Assembly: GCF_042453785.1 (NCBI RefSeq)
Contig: NC_091671.1
Span: 11,478,001 to 11,542,000, forward strand
Direction: 5' to 3'
Source of the DNA: Malus domestica
Taxonomy: Eukaryota; Streptophyta; Magnoliopsida; Rosales; Rosaceae
DNA: 64,000 nucleotides
Part shown: positions 32,111 to 45,700 of the stretch, in pieces
Position numbering within the stretch: the stretch's first letter is position 1
Layout: every line of letters begins with the position of its first letter
Position numbers and translations under genes: made by a program
The notes under the pieces: model-generated
What the model was told of the DNA's origin: nothing
Database searches by the model: none
What the model saw: the letters and a program-made list of their open reading frames with translations, nothing else

Positions 32111-35100
32111 ATATATTTTTTTTTTTTGAAGGAAAGACAATATTATTAACTTGGAAAAGTTACATTGTTTCTTGGATGAGAAGATCCAAAATAACACTCG
32201 AAGGCTCCTCAATCCAAACTAAACGTGTCCCACTTGACACTGCTACCTTTGTCAAACAATGGGCAATACCATTATTATTCCTAGAAATAGAAATAAACTT
32301 CGAAGCAGTAAACGAAGCTACACTATGTAAAATATCATCCACTAGCAAATCCATAACTGAAGCACGATCCACACAAGTATTGATAATGGAAATTGCTTGG
32401 GAGGAGTCATTTTTTACTTGAACCTTTTGATAGCCAAGTTGTTGAGCCAACTCCACTCCATGCTTAATGGCTAGCAACTCAGTGTGGATAGCCAAGGAAA
32501 CAAAGGGAAGAAAGCATGTTGTTGCTGCCACAAAAGCTCCATGCGCGTCACGGATTACCGCACCAGCCTGACCCACCTGAACCTGCAATTTAGTAGCTCC
32601 GTCCACATTCAAACTCACCCAATCCTCCACTACCACCCCAGGCATCGAACCACTTTCTCCCCCATACCGAGTACAAGGCGTCTGTTACTGAGCAGTAAGT
32701 ACAAGATCTGCTATAACCTGGAATTCATGTAGACATGCCACAGCGCATTGCGCCACAACCCCTAGAGCTTCTTACTTCCCACACCAAATTCGATCATTCC
32801 TCGCCTACCAAAGATGCCAGACCATCATACAAATGAAATCGAAAGCAAAATGATTAGTTTGTAACAATAACAAAAACCACTCCTTAACTGATCTGCAAAG
32901 GACGGAATCAACTAGTCAACCAGAAAGCTGCATGGGGTCGCAAACCATGTAGCTCTAGCAAAATGACAATTCTTGAGAGCATGCACCACCATCTTCGATG
33001 CTCCATTACAGAAAATGCACTTCAAATCTAATGGTACTTCTTTCTTAAACAAATTCTCTTTTGTCGGGAGAATATTCTGAGCCACACCATATTCTACACT
33101 TTTGGTAGGTTGGCCTTCCATATAGCTTTCCATAAAGGAGTAAATGGATTACCTCCAGAAGCTTAAAAAGACGCACTTAGTGACAGTGGTTTAATAGAAT
33201 CCCATGCAACCCAATAAGCACTCTTGATTGTGAAAATACCCAGATCATTATAATGCCAAATTAGTTTATCAGATGAAAGCTGATAACTAATGGGCAAAGC
33301 ACAAATATGCTCCTTGTCTTCTTCCTCAAAAAACTCAGTCAACTTGGCGTCACACCACGCTTTCCTTTCCACATCAATGAGCTCATGAACCCTCATATCC
33401 TGCCAACATAGAGGTAGCATCGTTATGGGATGAAAGGTCGAGGGTCGCGGCACCCACCTATCGCTCCATACCCGTATCGAAGCCCCATCCTCAATTAGCC
33501 ATCTTAAGCCCTTTTCCAACACCATTCTAACTTTGAGTATGCTAGACCAACAATATGAAGAAGACGAGGGAACCAGGGCATCCCAAAATGGAGTATTGAG
33601 GAAATAAATAGCCTTAAACAGCCTTGTTGTTAAGGACTCTGGGTTTTGGACAATTCGCCAATCTTGTTTTTCCAATACCGCCAAGTTAAAAGCATAAAGA
33701 TTCTAGAACCACCATCTTCCGATTTAGCAATGCACAACTTATCCCATGATTTCCAATGAATCATCCTCAAGTCCGGATCACTGCCCCACCAAAACCGAGC
33801 CATTAACTAATGTCACTCATCATAAAAAGTCTTCAGAAGCAGAAAACAATTCATAGCATATGTAGGCAGCGCCTGAGCCACCACTTTCACAAGCAATTCA
33901 CGTCCTGCTCCACTTAAGCACTTCCCTTTCCACCCACTCAACCTCTTATGGACTCGTTTTTTGATATAAGCAACAGTTTGGCATTTATTCTTACCCCACA
34001 AACGTAGGCAGGCCCAAATAACGCTCATGCCGTTCCACCAATTGGACCCTAAAAAAATTGGCAAGCCCTTGCTGCTCTTGGCCATGCACGTTAACATTGA
34101 AAGCAATACTATTATTCCCCTAGTTTATTTCCTGCCATGACGCTTGGGAGAAAACATCCAAACTATGTTAAACCTCAGCGCATTCCAGATTGGCTTTACC
34201 AAACAAGAAACTGTCATCAGCAAACAATAAATGATGGAAACTAGGCGTAGCTCACAAATTTGAATTCGCTAAGAACTCCAATTTGCTCATTATGCGTAAT
34301 AAGTGCCGACAAACCCTCAATGCAAAGGAGGAATAAATAGGGAGATAACGGATCACCTTGATGTAGACCACGACAAGGCTCCACATACCCACATGCTTCC
34401 TCATTGACCAAAAAAGAGTACGACACAAATTTCACACACATCATCACCACCGACACCCATTTACTATCAAACCCCAACTTCAACATCATAGCTTTGAAAA
34501 AGTCCCACTCCACCCTATCATAGGCCTTACTAAGATCCAGTTTGAGAGCAAAAGAACCTTCATGGCCCCACCGTTTGTTATGAAGATAATGACCTATTTC
34601 CGACGCCACCAAAGTATTATCAGAAATCAACTGCCTTAGGACAAAAGCACTATGATGCAGATAAATTATTATATTCAAAATTTCTTCAAACGATTCACAA
34701 TCACCTTTGCCCCCGATCTTATATATGACATTACACAAACTAATCGCTCACAACTGTGACATCTTATGCGGTTGATTCACCTTGGGAATTAAGACTACAT
34801 GAGTGAAACAAACCTCCTGTAGCAATCTTCCAGAGGTGAGAAAAGAATGAACAACATTCATCACATCATGCTTTACAACATGCCAGAACTTCTGAAAAAA
34901 TAGAGGTGACATACCGTCCGATCCCGGAGCTTTAGACGGGTGCATTTGGAATAATGCAAATTGGATCTCCTCCTCCGAGTAAGGTCTTAACAGTTCCTCA
35001 TTCATTTCAGTAGTAACACGTCGTGAACATACCCCCATAACCTTTTGCACCGCACGGTCCAAGACGCCCTGAGAACGAAAAATATTCTGAAAATACCCCA

Positions 35101-36311
35101 CTACCGTGCCTTCAATGCCAACCCTCGAATCCTACCATACCCTATTCGCATCCCTCAACCCTTTTATATTATTTTTCCATTTACGGTTTGACGCCCGCAA
35201 ATGAAAAAACTTCGTATTTATATCCCCTTCCTGTAACCACTGGACACGCGACCATTGTATCCAATACGTCTTCTCCCTTCCTAGAACTGAGTCAAGTCGA
35301 CCTATCAATTCACCCATTGCTTCATAAACTTCGGCTGAATGTGGGTGTTCAAACAACACCCCTAACTTATCCTGAACCTTCGCAATCTCAACCTTCGTGG
35401 ATCCAAAAACCTCATTCTGCCATGCGAGCAAAGCACAACGGTTAAACCGTATCTTTTCACACACTTGGAAGAGAGGAAGTCCCACCACCGGTTTACTCCA
35501 TGTCGAGATAATAATCCCTTCACAACTATCATTTTGAAGCCACATCTCCTCAAATCGAACCTTTTACTCTTCCTCCTACTAGACGACTCAACCGAACTCT
35601 GAATCTCCACCATAATAGGGAGATGATCCGACTTGGAAGGGCTGAGGTGGAAAACCTTTGTCATAGGAAACAAGTTAAGCCACGGTTGAGAAATGAAAAC
35701 CCTGTCAAGTCTACATCTAACCTTATCCTCCTTATTATCTGTCCATGTATACGATCTCTCCATAAACCCTAAGTCAATCAACTGACAAGCATGAACCGCC
35801 TCCCTGAACCCATCCATTTGACTTTCTCGATGTTGATTGCCACCCAATTGCTCCTCAGCACTAAGAATTTCATTGAAATCCCCTATACAAATCCACGACA
35901 AAGAACTTCGTTAACCCAAATTAGCAAGTAAGGACCATGATAAATGCCTATTCGTCGTGGCCGGATTTCCATAGAAACCTGTTAACCTCCACCTTTACTT
36001 CGACCCTTCTAACCTACATTCCATATCAATATGGTTCATCGAAGAAGATAAAATCCCAATCTCCACCTCATCCATCCATAACACCACTAACCCCGCTAAC
36101 CTCTTATTACTCGATACTGCAAATGATTTGTCAAAACCTAAACTATGCTACTTCTGTATAATCACAATATCACTATATTTTGTCTTACATAAGAAGACAA
36201 CCAGGGGACGATGATGTTGTATGAGCCCCAACAGGGCCTGAACTGCACGAGAATCCCTCAATCCTCAGCAGTTCCAACACAAAGCATTCATTGTGAACGG
36301 CGAGTGTGCTC
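32111..36311 (-). mobile_element. L1-type LINE, nearly full length, decayed
   Basis: The minus-strand element ends in a poly(A) tail (T run at 32117-32128 on plus) and is flanked by an 11-bp target duplication GCTGTGGATAT (32100-32110 and 36312-36322). ORF2 starts at 36291 (MNALCWNC then a TGA). Domains in order: endonuclease (CIGDFNEIL, SKSDHLPIMVEI; 35901-35600), reverse transcriptase (KAPGSDGMSPLFFQ, LKLDLSKAYDRVEWDF, GLHQGDPLSPYLF, FADDS; 35000-34200), zinc-finger RVT region (33684-32940) and RNase H (WVSLNVDGATK; 32645-32160). Several stops and frameshifts separate the blocks. It sits inside the CACTA-like element. Confidence 0.85.
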
Positions 36312-36557
36312 GCTGTGGATATTAATCATATTGACCACGAGTATCACGCGTAATGGCTTAGTCTATTTACAACATGCAACTTTGCGCGTGGTTATTAATT
36401 ACTATTTTACCACGGACTAAAATATGCTTGTGATAAAAAATTGTTATTCACCATGTGCTCACTATGCTAGGGGTAAATTTGTATTTTTCACAACGGATTC
36501 TTAATGCCCGTGATCAAATTGTCGTGGTAGATGATATGTTGTCTTGTAATGCCAGTG

Positions 36558-37690
36558 TGTGAGAGTTCAACCTTCTATTTTCAGTTCATTCAATCTAGTT
36601 TCTTCAACTTTTCCACACCCTAGCTGCAACCGATCCTAGTTGTGGCTACCATCTTCCACCGCAACAGCTTCGATGAGATTGGTTTCCTCGATATCTGAGT
36701 TTCGATCTAGAAGTTCCTCAGGTTAATCGATATAGTTTGTGAATTTATCGAGCTTAAGACGTCCATCTATAATTGACTTAACTCATTTGTGCTTATCAGT
36801 CTATTTTAATGTTGGATCAAATGGGACAATTTATAATAAAAAAATGCTAGAGAAATCAATGTATAAATTATTTTTGTAAACCACATACGGTTGATAATTA
36901 TGCACTTTTTTTAATAGAAAAAATTTGTATTAATGGTCTTTCAATTTTAACTCAATTGGAATAATAGTTCATGGTTTATTCTATTAACACACCACATATT
37001 GTTGATTAAACCCCACATACTTAATACATCCCACATTTGCTTTTTCAATTAAAAATTATCTTAATACACCCCACATATTTTCTCATAATACCCTTACACC
37101 CCACATTCTTATACACCTAATATTTTCCACATACACCCCACATTTTCTATACACCCCCACATTCTTCATATCTTATAATACTCATTTTCAATTTTTATAA
37201 TTAAATTGACTTAGGATTAAAACCCTAACATTCTCTAAAAAGATAAGTCTACAATCTGGTCTATTGAGCTTGAGTTTCATTGGATCATCACAATCAATCT
37301 CCTTTTCTCTGTCTCTTAAGCCTTTTGCTAACAAAAAAGGATTTTTGCTACAAAAATGGCAACTAGGAGGAACCTAACAGAGCAAAAGTAAACCCTAGAA
37401 GATGAATAAGAACGGAAAAGGCATTGCTAGGTTGGCCTCCTATGAAATTGGGTAGTATGGAAAGCAAAAGCAGGCTTAAATAATTATCAATGTTGTTGAA
37501 TAATTAAAACAATGACAAATATTAAATTTTACCTCATGTGAAGCTTTTGAAATATTGATATCGTGTTCCATTCATTAAATTTTTTTCTCAATCAACATGT
37601 TTATAGTTTTAATAGTTAGAATTTTATTCAACAATGGAGTGATAGTTGAAGAAGATAAATAATACGTTAAAAGTAATTTGGATTGTATTT
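36558..37690. other. Intergenic DNA with an ACACCCCACATT-rich stretch
   Basis: No gene supported. From about 36970 to 37170 the sequence has repeated ACACCCCACAT-like words in an AT-rich background. A short Met-starting piece at 37356 (MATRRNLTEQK) hits a stop at once. Confidence 0.4.
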
Positions 37691-37695
37691 AGGAA

Positions 37696-38786
37696 GGGAA
37701 ATTTTATTTGGACCCAATAAACCTATTTCTACACCTATTAAATTTTTGTTAAATTTTATATTCCAATTATGCCCTAAAGAAAATATGGGTGTAGAAAGAT
37801 AGTATCAACTGGGGAATGGGTGGGTCAAAATGGCCCAGAGAGCCACAATTGGCGGCTGGGTGGGTTGCCGGAATTCAGAAAAGGGATTGCCGGAGGGTGG
37901 AGAACTGAAAAGGTGAAACTGAAGAGAAGGCATGACCAATCCACGACGCAGATTGCGACAACCCGACGACGCAGCCGCTCTTGAAGGTTTGGCAACTTGA
38001 CCACGGTGCTCGTGATGACCCACCCCTACCCCCACCCCCACTACGTTGCTCGCGACGATTCAACGACCCTGCTCCCAATATCCGACGAGAGAGGTACTAG
38101 TAACCATGGCAACTGATGGGTTATGAATCTTGTGCTATTCTGGACTTGCATCCAAAATAGAAATCCTGTGCATGATAAGTTGTAGGGAATGGGTGGGTCG
38201 AAATGGCCCTAAGAGCCACAATTAGCTCTCTCTACTCTCTGAGCAATATTGTCTTCTCAAAACAAAATGATGCTCTTACTGAACACACGCTCTGCCTTTG
38301 AATTTTCCACAAAACAAAAGCTTTTTGCTTTTCTCCCCAAAACAAGAAAAGACATAATGATGTTGTCCCCTATTATTTGCTCTTTTTCTATTTGGCCGAA
38401 AGTAGCTTTGGCCTTTAGCCACTAGTTCAACATCATCGTCTTTCTTGTGGACAGGGGAGGAAATCACAGGGCCAACGAGCAGCCACGGCTAGAAAACAAG
38501 AATGGTGGAGGCAGTCCTAGGAGGAAGATGGGGATGTTCATGGAATTGGGCATGAAGAATTGAAAAACGACGAGATAAAGAGCATATCGGTGGTGACAGT
38601 TTCTGGAATGATGATCAGAATCAAGTCTGGTTGTTGTCAGGGTAGGTGGTTGGGTGGGTTGACGTGTTTGTGTAATTTTTTTTAAGTATGTAAATTTTGT
38701 ATTTGAAGGTAAAATGGTAAGTTTGTGGGACAAAATTTTTAAGTTGGGTGTGGAAAGAGAATTAATGGGTTTAAATAAAATTTCCC
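37696..38786. mobile_element. Mutator-like TIR element
   Basis: The terminal inverted repeats start GGGAAATTTTATTTGGACCC on the left and, reversed, GGGAAATTTTATTTAAACCC on the right. They are flanked by a 9-bp duplication ATTTAGGAA (37687-37695) and ATTTAGAAA (38787-38795), one base different. The interior contains a 37-bp motif (GAATGGGTGGGTC...GAGCCACAATTAG) twice. No transposase is seen. Confidence 0.75.
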
Positions 38787-38900
38787 ATTTAGAAATTTCT
38801 TATTTTCTTTAAACCTCATAAGATGGAAATTGTCATTGCATAATAGGTTACATAAGACACTTAATATTAAATTTTAATGTGGGGTATTAATAAAAAAAAC

Positions 38901-39290
38901 CTAGTTCATCAACTAAAAATTCATGACAATTGGTCCTTTAACTCATCAAAACATGCAACTATGGTCATTATCGACAACTTAGTCAGAATTCCATCAAAAT
39001 GAGTTATGTTGGAAGGAACGATGTTACAATTGGGTTATGGTTGAAGGATCATTGCTTCAATTGGGTTAAAGTTGAAACATTATTTATCTAATTGGGTTAA
39101 AGTTGAAAGAGTATTGATCCAATTTTTCTCATTTTGTTTTCCATATTTGCCCCTCTATTCAGCCTCACGTGTGTGGCACGTGACTCATTTTGAATGAAGT
39201 TTTAACGGAATTGATGAAAATGATCATAATTGCACGTTTTGAAAAGTTAAGGGACCAATTATCATAGATTTTTAGTTGAAGAACTATTAC
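38901..39290. repeat. Small foldback element upstream of RNL
   Basis: CAACTAAAAATTCATGACAA at the left is repeated inverted at the right (ATAGATTTTTAGTTG), with further pairing around GGTCCTTTAACTCATCAAAA. Between the arms the phrase CAATTGGGTTAAAGTTGAA occurs in tandem. It is not coding. Confidence 0.6.
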
Positions 39291-39335
39291 TCTAATTAGG
39301 TTAAAATTGAGGGACGATCACTACAGTTCTTTTTT

Positions 39336-39441
39336 AAGAAAGTTTTAACGAAACACTCCTCCTAGTACTAGTAGTGTTCATTTTTAACAAAAATATCATT
39401 TTTATCTTTTCGATTGAAACTCAATAGTTGAAAAGTTTTCC
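39336..39441. mobile_element. Small MITE, copy 2
   Basis: AAAGTTTTAACGAAACACTC at the left and TTGAAAAGTTTTCC at the right, diverged from the copy at 31233. It lies about 230 bp upstream of the RNL TATA box. Confidence 0.45.
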
Positions 39442-39650
39442 TTTTGAATAACCGCCACTCACAATATTGTGTATCGCGGAACACCGAAACTCATTGCGCC
39501 TCTCCCCTGAACCCGGTCGCTGCTACCTAGTTCCAAGGATTTTACACCAAAACCTCAGAGCAGCCCAGGTACGGACACGCCGCAAACTCCAGAAGTTGTC
39601 TCTCTTCCACTTGGCGGCTCATCAGCCACATCCGCATTCGTTCTCTGGGA

Positions 39651-39716
39651 AACTCTCTCTCTCTCTCTCATATAAATATAGAAGCGTAGTGGTGGCACGT
39701 CCAGAGTAGCAATTAT
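39651..39716 (+). promoter_or_regulatory. RNL core promoter and leader
   Basis: A pyrimidine-rich (CT)n patch at 39653-39669 is followed by TATAAATATA at 39671-39680. If initiation is about 30 bp downstream, the first ATG (39717) would have a leader of only about 10-20 nt, which favours leaky scanning to the in-frame ATG at 39897. This is inferred from spacing only. Confidence 0.5.
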
Positions 39717-42700
39717 ATGTGGGCGTCGCAGAGAATCATCTATGCTCTCGCTCTCGCTCATCCCCTCTCGTCTTCGTCAGCCTTCGTTTCCGGAATTTTC
39801 CTCTTCCTCCGGTCCTCCTCTCCTTCCTCCGCCCATCCTCGCTTTCTCCCTCCCTCGCTTTCTCTCTCCTCTTCCATCTCGCTCCCCCATTCCAGCATGC
39901 CTTACAACCAGGTACCAATTTTATCTTATTTTAATTTGACTTTTCATTTTTACGCTGTTTTTGTATGGTTCGGCGATCATTTTCTGTTTTTTTTTTTTTT
40001 TGGAGCTCGTTTACTTTGAATGTGATTATAAATTGATTGGTGGCGGTTTCGGTTTGTTGATCGTCGTCTGAGTAATTTTCTTGGCCGAAACGTTTTGTTG
40101 CGGATCGGTTAATTGCGATTTGTGAATTCAATTTTTATGTTAATTTTGAATTTCGAACCGTGTTGTTACGCACTACATTTGTAAACGTTTGGCGGAGATT
40201 GCTTATTATTGCTGTGGAAGTTGATCGTCTGCTAACTATGGTTGAATTGGATGAATTTAGCTTCATAATTCGGGGTGGTATTTCGGGACTGTATGGTTGT
40301 TTCTGTAATGTGATATTAATTTCAGCGAAAACTTGGTTCGGCCCATATAAATAATTGGTATTCTTCTGTAGTAGTAGGAAAATTATAGCAGTATTATACT
40401 TTGCGCGGGAGTGATTGTATATATCTTAATGCGGTTCTGGTCCCGGTTTAGGAGTTGTAATGACGTTGCCTCCTGATAAAGTAGAGCCTCACGGCCTATG
40501 TACATTGTGGTGAAGACTCTGGTTGTTTTTACTTTAGTTGAACATTGCCTTGCTTGAGTGTATGATTGAGATGTTTGGTTTACTTTGCAGCAAAGGGGTG
40601 GGCGTACAGAACAAAAGTGGACACAAAAGCAAAAGACTGACAGCCCGTCAATGTCCACTGGGGATTCTTCAGCAGCTGTCACTAACAGAGTTGGTGAGTT
40701 GAGTCTTACTGGAAGCAATGGGCAGGCCAATGCTTCAGTTGAACCCACACAGTTTGGGAAGGTCCAATTGGCAAATCAGGGTCCAGTTCAAGGGCAGAAA
40801 GGAATTTGGATGCCTAAATCATATGTGACAGTGAGCGGAGCTAAGGCGGTAGAAGTTGAAGCAAATGTTGATGAAAGTACAGTTGGAACCCAAGGAAATG
40901 GAGCTGGACAAGCAGCAGCTCAAAAAACCAGAGTTGGTTTAAGTAAGCTGTTCAATGGTAATCTGTTGGAAAATTTTACTGTGGACAACTCCACTTATGC
41001 TCAGGTGCAAATACGAGCTACTTTCTATCCCAAATTTGAAAATGAGAAGACAGATGGGGAGGTATATTTCTCTTCATGAGTTTCCAATTTCAAATATATT
41101 TATCCATTTGTGTCTCTTGTATGGGAATTACCAACATCAATAGCGTTATGCGGGTTTTTTCTCCAACAACTAGCATGTGCTTGCGTCACTGGATTATGTT
41201 ATATAGCCAAGGAAAACAAATAGAAATGTGCTCATATTTTATAGAATAGTGATGTGATTAAATGGCTACTTGCCTTTAGATAATGATGAGATTGTTTATT
41301 TCTTCTTGGATCTTATCTGAATACTTGTCTGATGATTATTTCTTTATTCAGATTAGGACAAGGATGATAGAGATGGTATCTAACGGCTTGGCTACCTTGG
41401 AGGTAAGGGTGTTTTATGAGCTATTGAATTGCTTCCTTGCTGCATGGACATTTTATCTGTTGGCTTTCATGTTAGCAATCATTCTTACTCTCTCGTAAGT
41501 GTTGGGGAGCCTCCAGTTGCTTATGCTTGCTTAGATTTACAGTTTTCTGGTTGATTCAATTTTGTTGTTATTTTACTAAATTAATCTTCATATGAAGAAT
41601 TTATTTACAATGAAACTTTTTGCAGGTTTCACTTAAACACTCAGGGTCTCTTTTTATGTACGCCGGTAATAAGGGTGGGGCATATGCCAAAAACAGCTTT
41701 GGGAATATGTATGCACAAGACGACCATTTCTTCCCATCCTTTTTATATGTTTTTTAATTGTTCAATTCACTCAATGAACGAAAAGATCAATGGAGTCAGT
41801 CGTGTTAAATATCTTGTAGTTTCTTTGTTAACCTCATGTCTTGAAGGGCATGATGTGTGCAGTGCACAAGCAAAATGGATATTGTATTCCTTAGAATACT
41901 GTTCGTAATTTGTACAATACACGAATTTCTTAACTGTCAACTTTTATTAAGTAAATTTGTTTTATTGCTTATGTCATCATTAATTGGAATACTTAAATGA
42001 ATCTGATTATAGAGCAAGTTCTGGAACCATTTTGGGAGAACAAATCTGATCGAGGGAAAGATTTGATTGAAACTTTATGTGTTGCATGTTTCCACTATAT
42101 CTGCATTTTTGGAACCAGTGCTTGACACTTAATGTGTTGGATGTTTCCACTATATCACTAATTGGAATACTCAAATGAATCTGACTACAGAGCAAGTTCT
42201 GGAACCATTTTGGAGAAAAAATCTGATCGAGGAAAACATTTGCTTGAAACTTAATGTGTTGAATGTTTCCACTATGTCTGCATTTCTTCCTTGTTTTGTA
42301 CTTATTTATAGAGAGGTTAGTCGTGGTTTGCTGAATATTCTATTTCTACTACAGATATACGGCTGTAGGTGTATTTGTTCTTGGACGGATGTTTCGGGAG
42401 GCATGGGGACGTGAAGCACCAAAAATGCAAGAAGAGTTTAATGATTTCCTTGAGGTATGCTATTCACATGAGAAACCTGAACATAAAGAAAACTGATCTT
42501 CATTAATAGCTATAAATTTCTTCCCTTCTGTACTTGTTTAGTCAAATCTAAGGTTGACTGTGATAGTTCTTAAAAACAAAAAAATTTATTCTCGAGAGAG
42601 GCTAACTATTCTGATCAAAGTATTGGTTTTTGGCTGAATTTTTTTTTTTTGAGAAGAAACAAAACATTTTATAGAAGAAAAGAGAAATACACTGGAATGG

Positions 42701-45700
42701 ATAAGAAATCCACCATTAACAAGAAACAAGAAAAAACTCTCACTAGGATTTGGCTACAGCAACATTAGCTAGACCTAACTCACTTTACTGCTGCTAACAA
42801 ATCCCACAGTAATTGAGAAATAGAGTAGTTATTAAAAACATTTGAGACTGAAGCCCAAAGGGCTGCCCAATATTTTACTCTTCCCCAAAGTACTTCTACC
42901 CCCACACCTGTATAATCCTCAAAAATTCTTTTGTTACGCTCCAGCCAAATGTTCCAAAAAACTGCCGAGACCAGACAACCCCACAAAGCTTTAGCTTTCC
43001 TCCCACTTCCTAGGGCCTGAAACTTGGTGCTTAGAAGCTCGAAACAACCCTTTGGAATGACCCAACTAGCTCTAACCTCCTGAAACAGTTTCCACCACAG
43101 CTGAATCGTGTAAGAGCAATGGAGAAAAATGTGGTTTACACTCTCCTCCTTTGCTTTGCACAAACTGCACCATTGTGGGGATAAGCAAATAAAAGGGCTT
43201 CTCCTTTGAATTTGGTCACAAGTGTTGAGCTTCCCTTTGGCCGCCAGCCATACAAGAATCTTAACCTTCGGAGGAACTTTGGATTTCCAAATCTGTGAAT
43301 GGGGTTGGAAGTATTGCATCATCCCATTGTTACTCAAGAAGGAACAATAGGATTTGCATGTGAACAATCCTGATGCTTCCATTTTCCACCTTCTGTTATC
43401 CATTCTTGATTGAGACAATCGGACCTCTTCCACTTTCTGTAATAATCTAGCCGCCTCTTCTATCTCCGCCTCATTCAAATTTCTCCTGAAATCAAAATTC
43501 CAACTTAAAGAATTGGTAGAAAGATCTACAAAGCTTGAAATGTTCTGATTGTGCTTCCTCGATAGCAAGAATAATCTAGGAAATTGCTCTTTCAATGGTC
43601 CTCCATCTAACCACCCATCCTCCCAAAACCTCACCCTCTCCCCGTTGCCCACCTCGAACTTACAGCAGTGAAGAAACAATTGGGAACCAATCGATATATC
43701 TTTCCATGGGCTACGGCTTGAACCCCTTATCGGAGGAAATGCGTTCCATCCGTTATCCTGTAGCCCATATTTGCTTCTTATCACTTTGTGCCAGAGAGAA
43801 TGAGGTTCCTTTGGGAATCTCCACAACCACTTAGCAAGTAATGCTTCATTCCGATTCCTCAAATTCCCCACCCCTAAACCTCCTTCCTCTTTACTTTTAA
43901 TAACTATCTCCCATTTTACCAGGTTGTTTTTCTTTCCTTCCTCCACACCTTCCCACAAAAATCCTTTCATTAGTTTTTCTAGGCGTCCAATCACCCCGCA
44001 AGGCATTTTGAACAGAGACATGTAGTAGGTCGGCAAGCTTCCCAAAACAGATTGAATCAGAGTTAATCTACCTCCTCTGGATAAGAAGGCCTTCTTCCAA
44101 CTTTGAAGTCTTTTTTCCATCTTATCTACCACTGGATCCCAAAACTTGAGTGCTCTTGGCCTACCCCCAAGAGGGAGTCCCAAATACTTTATAGGCCAGC
44201 TACCTACCTCACAACCCCAAGAATCCGCCAACCTATTTAATTTCTCACAATCTGAATTTATTCCAGCCAAATAACACTTAGCTTTGTTGATTTTCAACCC
44301 TGAAACAGAACAGAATAATTTGAGCAGCTCTAATAGATTGTTCCAACCTCCCTCATCTTCCGCCAAGAAAAAAATGGTATCATCTGCAAATTGAAGATGA
44401 GAAATCTCCACCTTTTCTTGCCCAATACATAACCCTTTGATGAGATGATTTTCTTGAGCCTTCTCCATTAACCTACTCAAAACATCGACTACTAAGGTAA
44501 AAAGAAAAGGTGACAGTGGATCACCTTGTCTCAAACCTCTTGAAGCTTGAAATTTTCCCCTAGGCCTCCCGTTAATCAAAACAGAAAAATTTGCGGAACT
44601 TAAGCATCCCTGCATCCATTTCCTCCATCTGTTGCCAAAGCTTTTTCTTTGTAAGACTTCGTCCAAAAATCTCCACTCTACATGATCATACGCTTTTTCA
44701 AAATCTATTTTGAGCACCAATCCCTCCTCTTTCTTCTGCCTGACCTCTTCTACCACTTCATTTGCGATAAGGACAGCATCCAATATTTGTCGATCCTTAA
44801 CAAACGCTCCTTGATTTTGAGAAATTGTGCTGCCCAAGACCTCCTTTAATCTTGAGGCCAAGGTTTTCGCCATAATTTTATATAACCCAGTCACAAGACT
44901 TATGGGCCTGAAATCCGTCACTTTCATAGAATCTGACTTCTTCGGAATTAGACAAATAAAAGTTTCATTTGTCACCGCATTTATTATCCCTGTCTCGTAG
45001 AACTCCTCCATAATCTTCATAATGTTCGCCTTCAAGATATCCCAACATTGTTGAATCATTTGCAAAGAATAGCCATCCGGTCCTGGCGATTTATCCTTTC
45101 CACAATCAAAAACTGCTCTTTGAACTTCGGCTTCCTCAAAAGGCCTCTCAATCCAATTCGCCTCAAGTTCGCTTATTGGAGCCCAATTGATACCTTCCAA
45201 GCCCCAACATGCCTCTTCGTTGCTACTAAACAAGGACTTGAAGAACTTGACTATATGATCTTCTATCTCGTTCGCATCCTCTATCACTCCCCCAACCTCC
45301 GATTCCAACCTTTCTATATAGTTTCTCTTCCTTCTCCCGCTTGCAACTCGATGGAAAAATTTAGTATTACCGTCCCCTTCCTTTTCCCATTCCACTTTAC
45401 TTCTTTGCCTCCATTTCACTTCTTCCTTGTAAGCCAAATCTCCCATACGGAAGAGTAGTTCTTCCCTCTTTCTTCTAGCATCAACATCTAGCCCTTCCAT
45501 CCCCTCTCTCCTATCTAACTCCTCTAAGCTAGTTTTTGGCTGAATTTAGATTTCAGCCTTTTCTAAATTTGTTTATTTAATAACTTAGTCACCAGTGGTT
45601 ATGCTTGAATAAATCTTCTTACTCCCTTCCCCTAATATTTCTGTTGGTCACTATTTCAGAGGAATCGTATGTGCATATCAATGGAACTTGTAACTGCTGT

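Larger units (their letters stand above)
28425..36557. mobile_element. CACTA-like element with a nested LINE
   Basis: The left end CACTACAAGAAAAATGCTC is a classic En/Spm terminus. Subterminal copies of a TACCACGAGTAATGCCCGTT-like motif follow (28440-28660) and recur on the right side at 36330-36540. The right end reads TTGTCTTGTAATGCCAGTG, a decayed counterpart. A second, mutated left end (CACTAGAAGAAAAATG) is at 30075 because of the tandem duplication. No TNPA- or TNPD-like transposase is visible. The 3-bp target duplication could not be confirmed. Confidence 0.55.

Noticed and set aside
45048..45458. 136-codon plus frame
   Set aside because: Antisense shadow of the LINE reverse transcriptase frame.
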